Below are positions 53,385 to 62,205 of a stretch of 64,000 nucleotides of DNA, piece by piece. This DNA is from Pseudoalteromonas rhizosphaerae (GTDB lineage: Bacteria; Pseudomonadota; Gammaproteobacteria; Enterobacterales; Alteromonadaceae): positions 62,001-126,000 of the forward strand of contig NZ_CABVLM010000001.1 in NCBI RefSeq assembly GCF_902498845.1, written 5' to 3'. Positions within the stretch are counted from its first letter, which is position 1. The number at the start of each line of letters is the position of its first letter. The position numbers and the translations under genes are program-made. A model generated the notes under the pieces. That model was not told the DNA's origin, did not search any database, and worked only from the letters and a program-made list of their open reading frames with translations.

Positions 53385-53738
53385 TTATTTAATTGCATTT
53401 TCTACTGGGCAACCACGCTTTCTACATACACCTTCGTTACATAGTTTGCATATTTTACGGGCTTTTATCTGCTCGCTTGTTATGCTGCTAAGCGCTAGTT
53501 CTATCAAGCTTAAAAAGCTTTGTTTTTGTTCATCATTAAAGCTATTTAGTATTTTAGAGGTGGCTGTTTCTCGGCTGTTTAGTACTCGTTTAACCCTTTG
53601 ACTTCCTTTATCAGTTACGTATAAAACAACAGAGCGAGCATCCTTTACCGATTTACGCCTCTTTACAAGCTCTTCTTTTTCAAGCGTATTTATTAATCTA
53701 ACCGCACCAGAGTGCGTTAAGCCTAAAACCTTGCTCAT
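53385..53738 (-). pseudogene. MarR-family regulator, 5' part deleted
   Basis: The frame encodes 117 residues that begin inside the DNA-recognition region of a winged helix (SKVLGLTHSGAVRLINTLEKEELVKRR). The dimerisation helix and the first DNA-binding helices, normally ~40-55 residues, are missing. The C-terminus has a Cys-rich motif (CKLCNEGVCRKRGC), which in some MarR relatives may sense redox or metal. Sequence identity with the S9 peptidase copy 3 begins exactly at its new 5' end (53738/53739), so a recombination event removed the beginning. A stop codon lies directly upstream of the apparent start. Confidence 0.8.
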
Positions 53739-53945
53739 TTAGGTAAAGAAGCGCGTTTAGTGATGTTACCTTACGAAGCTCATGGTTATCGTGCTCGTAA
53801 GGGTTTACTGCATGTGCTTTGGGAGCAAGAGCAATGGCTGGATAAATACTTGTTAACTGACGAAGCTCCTGCAAACGATGCTCAAGCAAATACTGAACCT
53901 TCTGTATCAGAGTAAATTGAAAGCGCGGATTATGCTGCGCTTTTT
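53739..53945 (+). repeat. Duplicated 3' end of S9 peptidase gene, copy 3
   Basis: About 207 bp homologous to copies 1 and 2, starting TTAGGTAAAGAAGCGCG and including the final 59 codons (stop TAA at 53913-53915). It has several amino-acid changes (Ser to Gly, Glu to Asp, Val to Ala), so it is more diverged than copy 2. Its terminator hairpin (53920-53945) keeps a strong T-run, which suggests that this is the original end of the locus. Confidence 0.88.
53920..53945 (+). terminator. Intact terminator in copy 3 of the S9 3' end
   Basis: AAAGCGCGG pairs with CTGCGCTTT (one GU pair) around a 6-nt loop and ends in five T residues. The corresponding hairpins after copies 1 and 2 have the stem but no T-run. 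Confidence 0.8.
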
Positions 53946-54272
53946 ATGCCAAAAAGTGTCCCTCACAATTTTAAGCATTTTATAAATTTTTTCTATTGCG
54001 CAGAGTTACAACCTGATATTCAGTACATCACTACAGCTATTAGTTAGAGAGCAACGGCAAGTAAATTCAACGTAGTTAGAGTTGGAAATTACTACCTGCA
54101 CGTCTGAATTTTGGTTATTTAGAATGAGGTGAATTATAAATTAAATCATGATCTTATAGTTTATTCTCGTTCGCAATGTCATCCCATTGACATGATAATT
54201 ACATTTAGCTGTCAATATTACGCTTTAGGGTATCGTGATTAATTAAAACTAAAACGATACCAAGGAAATGTG
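53946..54272. other. Promoter region of the lamin-tail protein gene
   Basis: The ~330-bp gap contains an inverted repeat, ATGTCA (54176-54181) with TGACAT (54188-54193). The right arm overlaps a good -35-like TTGACA. No convincing -10 at 17 bp was found. No gene is apparent. Confidence 0.4.
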
Positions 54273-57005
54273 ATGAAATTGAAACCGATAGTAGGCAGCT
54301 TATTAATGCTAGGTCTATTGAGTGGCTGTGATCTAGCAGATGATGATAATGATTTAGAGCCTTTGCGTTACCAACTGATATTAAATATCACAGAGCAAAG
54401 TGCTGGAAACGTAGTAATAAGTCCAGAGCGTGCTGATTATGAGCAAGGTGCTATTGTTATGCTAAACGCTCAGGCTGCACAAGGATATAAATTTGTTTCA
54501 TGGTCTGGCGATATTGGTAATGCAGACTATAGCGCGACTTCTTTAACTCTTACAATGAATAACCATAAAGAGGTTACTGCAACATTTAGCCAAATTACTG
54601 AGACACCATCAGCAGGGCAAGTGGTGATCAACGAGGTGCGTTCAAATGAAGGCGGTTATGATTTTATTGAGTTGTTTAATAACTCTGAACAAGCATTTAC
54701 CTTTAGTGACGCTAATTGGGCAGTAAATGATTTAAAAGGCTTTGAGATTGATAAAGAGCCGGGCATTAAAATTCCACAAGGTACAACCATCGCTGCAGGT
54801 GGGTTTTTAGTGATTGCCACAGATCAAACTAGCATTCCATTTGATGCACCAACAGATACTTTAGTTGCCACTGCTGGCGATACTGATTTTGGTTTAGGTA
54901 AAGGCGACACCGCATTACTGGTGCACAACAATCAAATTGTAGATAGCGCACATTGGAGTGATGGTAGCCATGTGTCTACATGGGGGCGTTTACCAGATGG
55001 TGGTAATTGGCACACTCAAGATGAAGCGCTCGCGCCAACGCCTGGTGCTGCCAATAAATTACCAGCGCCGGTTGATGGTGCAACTGCCGCTAATATTGTG
55101 ATCAATGAAGTGGTTTCAAAAGGCCGTGATGACGCCGATTTTGATTTTGTTGAGCTGTACAACACATCTTCTGAACCATTTGTTTTTGCAGCTAATGAGT
55201 GGGAGTTAGTTGATTTAGACCGTGAAGCGAATAACCAAGCGGGTTTAACTATCCCTGCAGGTACAGAAATTCCTGGCCACGGCTTTATTGTATTATTGCC
55301 GAATTTAGTTACGGGTGCTCAGTTACCTAACGGTGCACCCGCAACGGCTATTTTAAATAATAATGAAGACTTTGGCTTAGGCAAAGGCGAAACCATTAAA
55401 CTAAAATACCAAGGCCAAGTGCATCAACAAGTCAGTTATGGCGATTTCCATGTTAATAGTTATGGCCGTTTTCCTGATGGTATGGAATTTATAGAGCTTG
55501 TTGATGAGAATGCGCCACAACTTTATGCCAGCCCTGGACGTAAAAACTTCAAAACTCCTATGCATGTGGGTGCTGCAACTACATTAAATTTCACATCATT
55601 TAATGATCAAGAAGCGGCTCTTGAAAGCAAAGGCTTCCGAGTATTTGGTAAAGGTGCAGATTTAGCTGCAGACGTTGAGCCTGAGTATGTCGCCGTATCA
55701 GCTGATTCAAGCACTGCATGGGTGTCATTGCAAGAGAATAACGGCCTTGCAAAAATAGACTTAACCACGAAAACTATCACTGATATTTTTCCGCTGGGCT
55801 TTAAAGATTATGGTATGGCTGGCAATGAAATCGATGCCAGTGATAAAGATAATATGATCAAACTACAAACCCGCGCAAACGTAGTGGGTGTGTATCAACC
55901 TGATGGCATCGCAACATTTACACAAGATGGCATAGATTACGTTTTAACTGCCAACGAGGGGGATATACGTGACTGGTTTAGCAACTTCGCTGAAGGTGAG
56001 AAAGTTGCAGATATCGTGCTTGATGAGTCGGTATTTACAGACGTAAGTATATTACAAAACAACGTCGAATTAGGGCGTTTATTAGTATCGCAATATGTTG
56101 ATTCTGATACTGCAGCATCAAGTCATAATAAACTCTATAGTTTTGGTGCACGTTCATTCTCAATCTTCAATGGTGATACCGGTGAGCAGGTGTTTGATAG
56201 TGGTTCATCACTTGCCTTTGAAGCTAATAAAGCCGGCGTTTACCCAGATGGTCGCAGTGATGCGAAAGGCACTGAGCCTGAGAGTGTAACAACAGGTATG
56301 GTTGCCAATAAGCGCTATGCATTTATTGCTTTAGAGCGTGCTGATGCGGTTGCAGTATATGATATTAGTGATGTTAATGCCGTAAGTTTTGTGCAAATGC
56401 TCGTTACCCAAGGTGATGATGCGCCAGAAGGGGTGTTATTTATAACCGCTGATCAAAGCCCAACGTCAAAAGCGCAGCTGGTAGTTGCAAACGAAGACAG
56501 TGGTAATATCACCGTCTATAGTGAAAACAACGAAGGCAAGTTTGATTTTGCATCACGCTTGTTAATTGAAGGTGGTGAAGGCGCCGCAGAGATCACGGCT
56601 TATGATGCACAAACAAAACGTTTATTCGTAGTAAATAACGGCAGCTTGCTTAACGCTCCTCGTATTGAAGTGATTGATTTTGCTAACCCAAATAACATTG
56701 CAACACTTGGCGCAATTGATATTAGCTATTACGGTGCAGGTGTTAATTCTGTCGCAGTATCAAACGGAAAACTTGCCGCTGCGATCGAGTCAGGCGTGAA
56801 AACTGATACTGGCGTTGTTGCTATGTTTAACACGAGTAGTTATGAGCTTGAAATGATATCTGCGGTCGGAGCACTGCCAGATATGGTAACTTTCAGTCCC
56901 GATGGTAAATTAATCATCACCGCTGACGAAGGCGAACCGAGTGAAGACTATAACGTAGATCCGCTAGGCTCTGTATCAATTATTACCGTGCCAACAATAC
57001 AGTAG
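54273..57005 (+). CDS. Lipoprotein with two lamin-tail domains and a choice-of-anchor-I beta-propeller
   Basis: From the ATG at 54273 (AAGGA ribosome site) the protein has 910 residues. The lipobox is LSGC (Cys19-20 region). Residues ~32-105 resemble a bacterial repeat of the InlB/Flg_new type (EQSAGNVVISPERADYEQGAIVMLNAQAAQGYKFVSWSGD). Two lamin-tail domains follow (about 115-255 starting VVINEVRSNEGGYDFIELFN, and about 270-430 starting IVINEVVSKGRDDADFDFVELYN). The C-terminal ~450 residues form a choice-of-anchor-I-type propeller (YVAVSADSSTAWVSLQENNGLAKIDL, GTEPESVTTG). It is surface- or periplasm-anchored. Related proteins are sometimes phosphate-responsive or alkaline-phosphatase-associated. 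No catalytic motif is seen. Confidence 0.85.
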   Translation: MKLKPIVGSLLMLGLLSGCDLADDDNDLEPLRYQLILNITEQSAGNVVISPERADYEQGAIVMLNAQAAQGYKFVSWSGDIGNADYSATSLTLTMNNHKEVTATFSQITETPSAGQVVINEVRSNEGGYDFIELFNNSEQAFTFSDANWAVNDLKGFEIDKEPGIKIPQGTTIAAGGFLVIATDQTSIPFDAPTDTLVATAGDTDFGLGKGDTALLVHNNQIVDSAHWSDGSHVSTWGRLPDGGNWHTQDEALAPTPGAANKLPAPVDGATAANIVINEVVSKGRDDADFDFVELYNTSSEPFVFAANEWELVDLDREANNQAGLTIPAGTEIPGHGFIVLLPNLVTGAQLPNGAPATAILNNNEDFGLGKGETIKLKYQGQVHQQVSYGDFHVNSYGRFPDGMEFIELVDENAPQLYASPGRKNFKTPMHVGAATTLNFTSFNDQEAALESKGFRVFGKGADLAADVEPEYVAVSADSSTAWVSLQENNGLAKIDLTTKTITDIFPLGFKDYGMAGNEIDASDKDNMIKLQTRANVVGVYQPDGIATFTQDGIDYVLTANEGDIRDWFSNFAEGEKVADIVLDESVFTDVSILQNNVELGRLLVSQYVDSDTAASSHNKLYSFGARSFSIFNGDTGEQVFDSGSSLAFEANKAGVYPDGRSDAKGTEPESVTTGMVANKRYAFIALERADAVAVYDISDVNAVSFVQMLVTQGDDAPEGVLFITADQSPTSKAQLVVANEDSGNITVYSENNEGKFDFASRLLIEGGEGAAEITAYDAQTKRLFVVNNGSLLNAPRIEVIDFANPNNIATLGAIDISYYGAGVNSVAVSNGKLAAAIESGVKTDTGVVAMFNTSSYELEMISAVGALPDMVTFSPDGKLIITADEGEPSEDYNVDPLGSVSIITVPTIQ

Positions 57006-57035
57006 CTAATTCAGTTTTATTTAAACTTCATCTAT

Positions 57036-57063
57036 AACAAAGGTCTCTATTGAGGCCTTTGTT
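57036..57063 (+). terminator. Terminator of the lamin-tail protein gene
   Basis: AACAAAGGTCTC pairs with GAGGCCTTTGTT (one GU pair) around a 4-nt loop, 31 bp after the stop. The following sequence is ATTAATATATTT, a weak T-run. Confidence 0.75.
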
Positions 57064-57080
57064 ATTAATATATTTAAACG

Positions 57081-57114
57081 ATAAAAGCCCGACATTTTTA
57101 TAATGCCGAGCTTT
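57081..57114 (-). terminator. Terminator serving minus-strand genes
   Basis: On the minus strand AAAGCTCGGCATT pairs imperfectly with AATGTCGGGCTTT around a 5-nt loop and runs into TTTTAT. It lies 50 bp after the stop of the small basic protein gene. Confidence 0.65.
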
Positions 57115-57163
57115 GGACTTTATTAAGGTTTCCATGAAACGTTATATGTAAAGTGACAACTCT

Positions 57164-57256
57164 TTACTTTTCGGTTGTCTTTGTTTTCTCCTTACGTATT
57201 TTTCGCTTTTCTTTTAACGTCATTTTTGCTGGTTTTTTAGCTTTTTCTTTACTCAT
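57164..57256 (-). CDS. Very small Lys-rich basic protein
   Basis: An ATG at 57256 with a GGAG ribosome site nine bases before it opens a 30-residue frame ending in TAA. The product is almost entirely Lys, Glu, Arg and Thr (MSKEKAKKPAKMTLKEKRKI...), predicted helical and strongly basic. Similar short LKEKR proteins occur in marine gammaproteobacteria, from memory. It may bind RNA or ribosomes (inference from charge only). It lies in the same direction as the GreA/GreB-domain gene, 55 bp downstream of it. Confidence 0.5.
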   Translation of the reverse strand: MSKEKAKKPAKMTLKEKRKIRKEKTKTTEK

Positions 57257-57310
57257 TATAAATAACTCCAATTAAATATATAAAAATTAATAAATAAAAA
57301 TTGAAATGAT

Positions 57311-57703
57311 TTACTCTATATAATTCTCCTTACTATTAATTGCTAATATTTGCCAAGAGTGAAAACATCCATATTCTTTACACTCAAAAATGTGACCTAT
57401 TTTATGTCCTAAAAGATCAGTACCTATAGAAGAGTGTAATGACACAACATTATTAGATAGCTCCTTTTCTGTAGCCGGAACTAAGCTTATACGGCGTTTA
57501 TAACCCGTATCAGTATGCTGGATGACTACGGTACAGCCAATTTGTACATGTGGGCTAAACTTTGACCAAGGTCGTTGTGAATACTCTATTTTTTGCAACA
57601 CATGCGCGAGTTTCAGCGGATGTAAAAATGCTGAACTTTGGCTTAAATAGTTTTTATACTTATAAAAAGCAGGGGTTTTGTACCCGAACAGAAAAGCAAA
57701 CAC
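57311..57703 (-). CDS. GreA/GreB C-terminal-domain protein (Rnk-like)
   Basis: The start is a GTG at 57703 with GGAG well spaced before it, giving 130 residues. The second half (VQIGCTVVIQHTDTGYKRRISLVPATEKELSNNVVSLHSSIGTDLLGHKIGHIFEC) is the FKBP-like C-terminal domain of GreA/GreB, with the diagnostic SLHSSIGTDLLGHKIG segment. The N-terminal coiled coil that enters the RNA polymerase channel in GreA is absent, as in Rnk. It may bind RNA polymerase without transcript cleavage (inference). Confidence 0.8.
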   Translation of the reverse strand: MFAFLFGYKTPAFYKYKNYLSQSSAFLHPLKLAHVLQKIEYSQRPWSKFSPHVQIGCTVVIQHTDTGYKRRISLVPATEKELSNNVVSLHSSIGTDLLGHKIGHIFECKEYGCFHSWQILAINSKENYIE

Positions 57704-57761
57704 GGACTAAATCTCCACGAAAACTGAACCGAACTTAAATTTAAAATAATACAGTGAGACT

Positions 57762-57786
57762 GCCGAGTGTAAGAGTTACACTCGGC
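57762..57786. terminator. Strong hairpin beyond the RND pump gene
   Basis: GCCGAGTGTAA (57762-57772) pairs perfectly with TTACACTCGGC (57776-57786) around GAG, about 150 bp downstream of the RND gene on the minus strand. It has no clear T-run, so it may be a 3'-end stability hairpin or a terminator that works weakly. Confidence 0.5.
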
Positions 57787-57933
57787 TTAAATGTCGAAGG
57801 TGAGATTTGTTTTTTGTGGATGAGATATTAATATAAACATGATGTTCCTCTTATTTAAAGTAATCATACCTCATAAAAATATTATATCAATGGTGTTTTA
57901 TAATTTAAAAATAAAGATATTAATTTAAATTTA

Positions 57934-60900
57934 CTAGTGTGCGTTAATTCCATGTTTTTTTGTGCGTAGCGTGCGTTTTGATACTAAATAATATGCCACA
58001 GGAACAAAGTAAAATGACAACACAGTGGTTAATACAGTACCACCTGCGATAGCGACGGCAAACGGAGGCCAAAAACCTCCGCCGGCGAGTATGAGTGGTA
58101 AAAAGCCACCAACGGTGGTGATAGTAGTGGAGCTGATATGGCGTGAGCAAGTCATCACAGCGGCAACGATTTTGTTTTTATCAGTGAGGGCTTGCAGTGA
58201 ATTTAACTCTGATAAAATGACAATGGCGGCATTTATGGCCAGTCCCATTAAGCCCAATAAACCAATGATCACAGTAAAACCAAACGGGTAGCCAGCAATA
58301 AATACACTGAGCAAGCCCAGCATTGCAGCTTGCAGGGCGTTTATTAAGATTAGCCCTGTGGTGGTAAATGAATTAAATGACATCACCAGTACGGTGATCA
58401 ATAACACGACAATAATCCCCACTTGGCCAAGCAATTTACCAACCGCTTCGTTGCGTTTTTGCGACTCACCACCGAGCTCTAATCTGTAGCCATGGGGTAA
58501 TACAAAGCCTGATTGTGCAATGGTGGCGGTCACTTCATTCAGTACGGTTTGCGGTAATACGCCAGTTGCTAAATAAGCTTCGATAATATTAACACGTTCA
58601 CCGTCACGGCGAGCGATAGAGCCACGAGAAGGGCTCAGTGTTGCACTGGCAAATGATTCAACCACTAGCGGTTGTGCAGTATCTATTTGGCTTGAACTGG
58701 CTGGCGTATTTAACTGCGTACTAAATAGCGAGCTAATATCATCTCGGCGCTTATCTGCAACTCTAACACGTACGGGAACGGTTTCGGTATTATCAATAAT
58801 ACTGCCGACCACGACACCATTGAACTGGTTTTGTAGTTGTGTTGCCATATTACTTAGGCTTAATCCTGCATGAGTCAGCGCTGCTTCATCGGTGTTTAAC
58901 CATAGTTTAGGCGAGCCCGACAATAAGGTTGGACGGGTGTGGGTTATATCGTTATGAGCAATGAGCTGCGTGCGTAATTGTTGGCCCAGTTCAGAGAGAG
59001 TATCTAGGCTTGGGCCATAAATACGCATTTCGATTGGTGCATTGAATGGTGGACCTTGCTCAAGCTTTCTGACTAAAGTTTGTGCGTTTGGAAATGCTTT
59101 ATCAAGTTGTATTTGCAAGCTTTTTATTAACTCGTTGGCACGTTCAAAGTCGGTTACTTTTACCATCGCTTGCGCATAGTTATTGGCGCCGCGATTACGC
59201 TGGAGCATATTATAGTAAAAGCTTGGGAAATTAGTTCCGATCATCCAATCGAGCTTTTCAATGCCTTCAGATTGCCGAATTAGTTGATCCATTTTCTCTA
59301 TGGCTTGTCGAGTTGATGTAATACTCACATGAGGGGCAAAATGCACTTCAATTTGAAACATATCGCGATCTGAGGGCGGGAAAAACTGCTCGGTGAGTTG
59401 TCCTGCCCCAAAAAAACCGGCAACAGGGAGTATAAAGACCAGTAGTAAAGTGAGTATTGGTTTTTCTAGGCTACGCTTTAACGTTGCTTCAAAGCGTTTA
59501 CTGAGTCTAGGTGTGCGTATACCTTGATAAAAGATACCAGTACGCTGTTCGTTATTGATGAATTGCCCTGCAAATACCACCACTAAAGAGTGTGAGATCA
59601 GGTATGAACCAATTAAGGCAAAAATAACACTTAAGGCAATACCGCCAATAAACTCTCCTGCAGCACCTGGCATCAGCACAATCGGTGCAAACGCTAAAAT
59701 AGTTGTTAGAGTTGAGCCAAGCAGTGGAAGCCAAAAATGTGCTACGGCTTTTTCTACTGCGGCTAAAGCTGTTAGGCCTTGTTGGCGAAAGCGCTGAACA
59801 GCATCGGTGATGACAATGGCGTTATCAACCATAATGCCCAGTGCCACGACTAAACCGGTAACCGACATTTGATGAATAGGTAAGCCATAGAGCTGCATAC
59901 TTACTAACGTAAACAATACGGTTAAAGGTAACGCGGTGCCGACAACCAGAGCAGCTTTAAAACCTAAAGTGATAAATAATACCACTAGAATAAGCACAAA
60001 CCCCACGGTAATATTGCTGAGTAAATCGGCTAAACGAGTTTGGGTATAACCGCGTTGATCAAAAATATCTTGGAGTAAAATTTGGCTTGGTAAGTCTTGG
60101 CTAAAGTTATCGATGGCGACATCAACACGCTTAGAAAAAGTATCGATACGCAAGTTTGGTAACATGCGGATCGCAATATAAATACCGGGTTTTCCATCAA
60201 TTAATGCAATTTCGTTCACGGGGGTTTTTACTGAGCGAGTAATTTGGGCTACATCAGAGAGTTGATATTGCCCTGCATTTTGATTACTACTTAGTGGAAT
60301 TGCGCCAATGCGAGCAATCGAGTCAAACGCACCGGTCACTTCAATTTGCATTTGCGATTTGTCATTTGTAAGGGTACCAGCGGCTACTTTTGCATCTGCA
60401 CCTTGAATAGCTGCATGAATATGCGCTAATGGAATACCGGCTAAACTGGCTTTTTGTTGATCAACCGCAACTAAAATTTCCTCATCAACTTGGCCAAAAA
60501 AATGCACCAACTCCACACCCGAAACATTACGTAATTGATTTTGCAGTTCTTTTGCATAGCGATTAACCGTTGCTAATGTGGTTATATCGTCATTGGCGTT
60601 AAGCGATAAGATACGAGTATAAGCATAGCCACGCTCGTCATCTAGTAGCGGTGATGAAGCATTTACTGGCAACTGGTTGTTGACATCACCTAATAAATCA
60701 CGCATTCGCGACCAAATGGGTTTAACGTTCGTGACTTCGTCTTTTAGCTCAATGGTGATCACTGAGAGCCCAGGACGAGAAATCGACGATAAATGCTTTA
60801 CTTCAGCTTGGGATTTTAGTTTTTGTTCGATTTTTTCACTTATTTGCACCTCAACTCGTTCAGCACTGGCGCCAGGTAAAGCGGTGGTTACGATAGCGAT

Positions 60901-61023
60901 GCGATTAGTTATTCGAGGATCTTCACTGCGTGCTAAGCCACTGATCGCAGCTAAACCACTAACGATAAGTAACGCCACTAAAAGCGCTTGGACACGCCCG
61001 TGATTAAATAAATAGCGGATCAT
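57934..61023 (-). CDS. RND-family efflux pump, inner-membrane subunit
   Basis: The 1029-residue protein is a full-length RND transporter with 12 membrane helices and two large periplasmic loops. The proton-relay region shows GLVVALGIMVDNAIVITDAVQRFR with the conserved Asp pair, and the HAE1/AcrB-type GxxLTxxxxxxFxP helices are recognisable. It expels drugs, detergents or metabolites using the proton gradient. The ATG at 61023 has an AAGG site at ideal spacing and overlaps the stop of the adaptor gene. It forms an operon with that gene under a TetR operator. An outer-membrane channel gene is not adjacent. Confidence 0.92.
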   Translation of the reverse strand: MIRYLFNHGRVQALLVALLIVSGLAAISGLARSEDPRITNRIAIVTTALPGASAERVEVQISEKIEQKLKSQAEVKHLSSISRPGLSVITIELKDEVTNVKPIWSRMRDLLGDVNNQLPVNASSPLLDDERGYAYTRILSLNANDDITTLATVNRYAKELQNQLRNVSGVELVHFFGQVDEEILVAVDQQKASLAGIPLAHIHAAIQGADAKVAAGTLTNDKSQMQIEVTGAFDSIARIGAIPLSSNQNAGQYQLSDVAQITRSVKTPVNEIALIDGKPGIYIAIRMLPNLRIDTFSKRVDVAIDNFSQDLPSQILLQDIFDQRGYTQTRLADLLSNITVGFVLILVVLFITLGFKAALVVGTALPLTVLFTLVSMQLYGLPIHQMSVTGLVVALGIMVDNAIVITDAVQRFRQQGLTALAAVEKAVAHFWLPLLGSTLTTILAFAPIVLMPGAAGEFIGGIALSVIFALIGSYLISHSLVVVFAGQFINNEQRTGIFYQGIRTPRLSKRFEATLKRSLEKPILTLLLVFILPVAGFFGAGQLTEQFFPPSDRDMFQIEVHFAPHVSITSTRQAIEKMDQLIRQSEGIEKLDWMIGTNFPSFYYNMLQRNRGANNYAQAMVKVTDFERANELIKSLQIQLDKAFPNAQTLVRKLEQGPPFNAPIEMRIYGPSLDTLSELGQQLRTQLIAHNDITHTRPTLLSGSPKLWLNTDEAALTHAGLSLSNMATQLQNQFNGVVVGSIIDNTETVPVRVRVADKRRDDISSLFSTQLNTPASSSQIDTAQPLVVESFASATLSPSRGSIARRDGERVNIIEAYLATGVLPQTVLNEVTATIAQSGFVLPHGYRLELGGESQKRNEAVGKLLGQVGIIVVLLITVLVMSFNSFTTTGLILINALQAAMLGLLSVFIAGYPFGFTVIIGLLGLMGLAINAAIVILSELNSLQALTDKNKIVAAVMTCSRHISSTTITTVGGFLPLILAGGGFWPPFAVAIAGGTVLTTVLSFYFVPVAYYLVSKRTLRTKKHGINAH

Positions 61024-62072
61024 CACAGCACCTTGGTTGGTTGATTTGCAACAACATTAACCGAAATGTTGGCCGACAGCTTATGCATGCCATTGGCAAC
61101 AATTTGCGCACCATTGTGTAATGGGGCGCCAATAAACGCATAGCCATCATGGGCATAATAAAGCTGCACAATGATAGGTTTTAGTACCTTGTTTTTTATT
61201 TGATAAACCTGCCAAGTACCGCGCACACCATCGGCAAGGGCATCAAGAGGCACCCAAAAACCGCTTTGTTGCTGATATTGTTGCACTGTTAATTTTGCTA
61301 ATTGGCCAGCATAAACAACTGCGCTAGTTGGCAAAGCAAAGCGCATTGTTAAGGTTTGTGTATGTGGGTCGATACTCGCTCCTTTACTGATAGATTGTGC
61401 AGTAAAGTTTTGTCCGGCAATCTCAATGTCCATGCTATTTTGGATGGTGCTTTGCAGTGTCAGTGGGATCCCCATGCTAACTTGCGCATGTTGGTTTTCG
61501 ATTAAACGCACAATCGCTGTACTGGCTGCAACAATTTCACCTTGTGAGGCAAAGCGCTGGCCTAAAATACCGTTGAATGGCGCGGTTAAATGTGCCTTTT
61601 CAGTGCGGATACTGACTTCATTCAAGCTTGCTGCTATTGAGGCTAGTTCTGCGTTAAGTACAGCGATATTGGTTTTAACTTGGTCAAGTGCCGAGGTGGC
61701 CGAGTAGTTCTTTTTATCAAGTTCTGCTAAACGCTTTTTTTCAAGTTCAGCGAAGGTAAGTTGTGCTTGAATTCGTTGTTTTTGCGCCTGAAGTTTTTGT
61801 TCTTCGATAACTAAAAGCTGCGTATTTTGGCGTGCAATAATATCACCATGTTTTACTTGCTCGCCTTGATCAAAATAAATTTGTGCAATTTTTCCTGGAA
61901 ATTCAAAACTCAACTTTGCATCGTTTTGTATGACCACTTTGCCACTAAGCGTACGTGTTTGATAATAGCCCGCCTCTTGTTGTACTGTGTAGGCAGCTAC
62001 ATGAACCAGACTTTCGCCGTAACATATAAATGGTGTGAATAAAATGAATGCACTAAGCAGATATTTTTTCAT
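61023..62072 (-). CDS. RND efflux periplasmic adaptor (membrane-fusion) protein
   Basis: From the ATG at 62072 (AAGGA ribosome site) the protein has 349 residues; an upstream in-frame start has no such site. A signal peptide (MKKYLLSAFILFTPFICYG) is followed by the split lipoyl domain (VVIQNDAKLSFEFPGKIAQIYFDQGEQVKHGDIIARQNTQLL), a coiled-coil hairpin (~75-140) and the second lipoyl half (HLTAPFNGILGQRFASQGEIVAAS), then beta-barrel domains. It bridges the RND transporter and an outer-membrane channel. It is the first gene of the efflux operon. Confidence 0.9.
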   Translation of the reverse strand: MKKYLLSAFILFTPFICYGESLVHVAAYTVQQEAGYYQTRTLSGKVVIQNDAKLSFEFPGKIAQIYFDQGEQVKHGDIIARQNTQLLVIEEQKLQAQKQRIQAQLTFAELEKKRLAELDKKNYSATSALDQVKTNIAVLNAELASIAASLNEVSIRTEKAHLTAPFNGILGQRFASQGEIVAASTAIVRLIENQHAQVSMGIPLTLQSTIQNSMDIEIAGQNFTAQSISKGASIDPHTQTLTMRFALPTSAVVYAGQLAKLTVQQYQQQSGFWVPLDALADGVRGTWQVYQIKNKVLKPIIVQLYYAHDGYAFIGAPLHNGAQIVANGMHKLSANISVNVVANQPTKVL

Positions 62073-62166
62073 TATAATATCCTTATTTATCGCCATGTTA
62101 AATCAGCGTGGTTAGTCAGGTGCATTAAACACAGTTATGCTTTGTGCTAGACGCAGAATGATTTAG

Positions 62167-62188
62167 AATTGGACTCAAGAGTCTAATT
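62167..62188. promoter_or_regulatory. Inverted repeat in the efflux operon leader
   Basis: AATTGGACTC-AA-GAGTCTAATT is a near-perfect inverted repeat (one mismatched pair), in the 5' region of the adaptor gene. It could be a second operator or a hairpin in the leader RNA. Confidence 0.45.
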
Positions 62189-62205
62189 TTGTATAAATAT
62201 AAACC

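Noticed and set aside
47000..53738. Composite transposon
   Set aside because: Only one IS copy is present, on the left. No second IS or inverted repeat bounds the right side, where the S9 gene copy lies instead.
54173..54222. Pho box upstream of the lamin-tail lipoprotein
   Set aside because: TGTCAT and CTGTCA elements are present but not as 7-bp direct repeats spaced 11 bp apart, so the pattern does not fit a Pho box.
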